Positions 62,881 through 64,000 of a DNA stretch of 64,000 bases are shown piece after piece. Source of the stretch: Nephrocerus scutellatus (lineage: Eukaryota > Arthropoda > Insecta > Diptera > Pipunculidae); the NCBI GenBank assembly GCA_947095585.1, contig OX352761.1, positions 53,122,019 to 53,186,018 on the forward strand, read 5' to 3'. The position numbers and the translations under genes were made by a program. The notes under the pieces were generated by a model, which had not been told where the DNA came from, ran no database searches, and saw only the letters and a list, made by a program, of their open reading frames with translations. Numbering within the stretch: position 1 is the first letter of the stretch; each line of letters begins with the position of its first letter.

Positions 62881-63020
62881 AATACTGCCACGTAGACCTT
62901 GCGCGGTTGTTTCCCTCTTATTTTAAAGTGTACCCAAACAGGTCTAAAAAAGTCTACTACCGTGGTCACGAAGGGTCGAGCCGGTTGTACCCGCTTTTCT
63001 GGTAGATCTCCCATCACTTG

Positions 63021-63623
63021 CTAATTGGGTTTTGCTCTAGCACATCGAACACATTTTTGGACTACCGAACGAGCAAGTGTTTTTCCCTTAAAGGGCCAAT
63101 ACTTCTGACGCACGGCTGCTAACAATCCCTGTGGACCGACATGAAGATTGTTCTGGTGAATCTCTGTTATTATTAATTTTGTGAGATCGTGGGTATATAG
63201 GAGCAAGATTGGGTGCTTCGCATCATAGCTTAATGCTGATGATTCTAGACGATCTTCTACACGAAGAATTCCTTCCTCATACACAAAGGGTGACAATCTG
63301 TTTAGCACGCTTTGATTTTGGACATATTTTCGATCGGATAGTTGTTTTAGATCTTCCTTAAACACTGGATGTAGCACTTCTTTCATTATAATATTGTTGG
63401 CCTGGTTTAGTTCGACCGACGACGGATGACCTGACAATCGTTTGTTCATATTACAAGTCTTGCAGTTGTATATAAATCTTTTTACATATGCAAAAACTGA
63501 ATCCGACTGTTGCTGCAAGTACGATTGCGGACCTTTTGACCTCACAATCTCTGTTTCCTTTGTTATAAATCCCTGGCCAGGTGGTTTTTGGACCATATAG
63601 GCCCATAGAACCACAGGGTGCAA
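63021..63623 (-). pseudogene. integrase zinc domain with upstream RNase H tail (unit 2)
   Basis: 200 codons, minus strand. The first 60 residues extend beyond the duplicated unit (SYLQQQSDSVFAYVKRFIYN, CKTCNMNKR) and belong to the link from RNase H. The rest repeats 60349-60777. One difference is noted (Gln to Pro in VLHPVFKED). It shows that this unit carries the original upstream connection. Confidence 0.87.
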
Positions 63624-64000
63624 GATTTTAGCTTTTCTGCTAATATTCCTCTGGATACGATGTCAGCAGGGTTTTTCTTAGTCGGAACATAACGCCATTG
63701 CTCATGGAGAGTTTTGCTTCTGATAAACTTGATTCGATGGGCTATAAAATAGTGATATTTGGATGCCTCCGAGTTTAACCGAGTTTAACACAATTTCGGA
63801 ATCGGTCCAAAAGTATGTATCCAGCTCCCCTAGTTTTAAGTCCTTTGTTACTCGTTGAGTGAGTTCTGTAGTTAACCTTGCGGCGCACAATTCTAATCGT
63901 AGTATTGTGGTTGTCGGCGTGATTTCTCCGTCTATTCCTCTTTTAATTGGCGCTAATCTAGATTTTGAACATAGTGAATGAACAGTTATTGTTCCATCGC
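63624..64000 (-). pseudogene. BEL/Pao RNase H, partial
   Basis: The minus strand near 63702-63890 reads AARLTTELTQRVTKDLKLGE and TYFWTDSEIVLNSVKLGG, the ELxAAxLLxxL and FWTDSxIVLxWI blocks of BEL/Pao RNase H. A short direct repeat, GAGTTTAACC GAGTTTAACA at 63770-63789, changes the sequence after VLNSV. The frame is interrupted near 63700. The N-terminal part lies outside the window. Confidence 0.82.

Larger units (their letters stand above)
60808..63479 (-). repeat. 2672-bp tandem duplication, unit 2
   Basis: Second unit; it contains 61003-61251 (env-like segment, identical protein), 61302-61832 (integrase C-domain/env-like start), 62003-62323 (integrase core), 62324-62880 (duplicated middle) and the zinc domain from 63021. 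It is continuous on its right with upstream pol sequence, so it is the unit connected to the 5' part of the element. Confidence 0.95.
56577..64000 (-). mobile_element. BEL/Pao-type retrotransposon with env-like gene (roo-like), partial
   Basis: Minus strand, entering from the right edge. Right to left: RNase H, integrase zinc and core, integrase C-terminal domain, env-like frame, polypurine tract and 3' LTR. Integrase with [19 protein letters not shown] and the PMQWQLGRIVKF domain are hallmarks of BEL/Pao; env-bearing BEL/Pao elements include Drosophila roo. A 2672-bp duplication (58136-60807 and 60808-63479) runs from env into pol, so the copy cannot encode a collinear polyprotein. The 5' half lies outside. 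Confidence 0.9.

Overview
This is insect nuclear DNA, most likely from a higher fly. It is AT-rich, has no prokaryotic gene organisation, and almost every coding stretch belongs to a dipteran-type transposable element (Ty3/gypsy, copia, BEL/Pao with an env-like gene, R1-clade and Jockey-like non-LTR elements, Helitron, short hAT-like elements, a tRNA-derived SINE). The window reads as nested, decaying heterochromatin or a very large intron. No complete ordinary host gene is visible. The only hint of one is a possible pair of minus-strand exons near 11.6-12.7 kb.

Layout. 1-3610: minus-strand gypsy-type element running off the left edge. 5146-10311: complete gypsy-type provirus on the minus strand, with 454-bp LTRs and the target duplication AAAG, but with its RT core deleted. 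11.0-14.06 kb: tandem repeats and one short-element copy. 14.06-33.01 kb: a nest inside what looks like one long-LTR retrotransposon with a tRNA-Lys primer site. In it sit a SINE, a short foldback-type element, an R1-clade element with two full ORFs inserted in the (GT)n tract of that foldback element, a perfect 328-bp palindrome, gag and integrase remnants, and an internally deleted copia. 30.1-39.7 kb: a roughly 4.2-kb segment is present twice. 40.9-41.7 kb: two copies of a 271-bp hAT-like element, whose third copy (at 30.3 kb) has itself been hit by another copy. 42-43.2 kb: degenerate copia. 43.56-49.07 kb: broken Jockey-like element carrying a 1924-bp Helitron in its endonuclease. 49.07-50.99 kb: two 605-bp foldbacks. 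51.2-54.76 kb: degenerate copia with a SINE. 54.9-56.5 kb: short repeats. 56.58-64.0 kb: BEL/Pao element on the minus strand with a 2672-bp tandem duplication that contains an older 400-bp one.

Most elements are broken by stops, frameshifts or deletions. The R1-clade element is the only one with both ORFs uninterrupted, but the first catalytic aspartate of its RT reads as glutamate. Several insertions can be ordered in time because target duplications, empty sites in sister copies and restored reading frames are visible. Family names are by motif recognition only; no database was searched.
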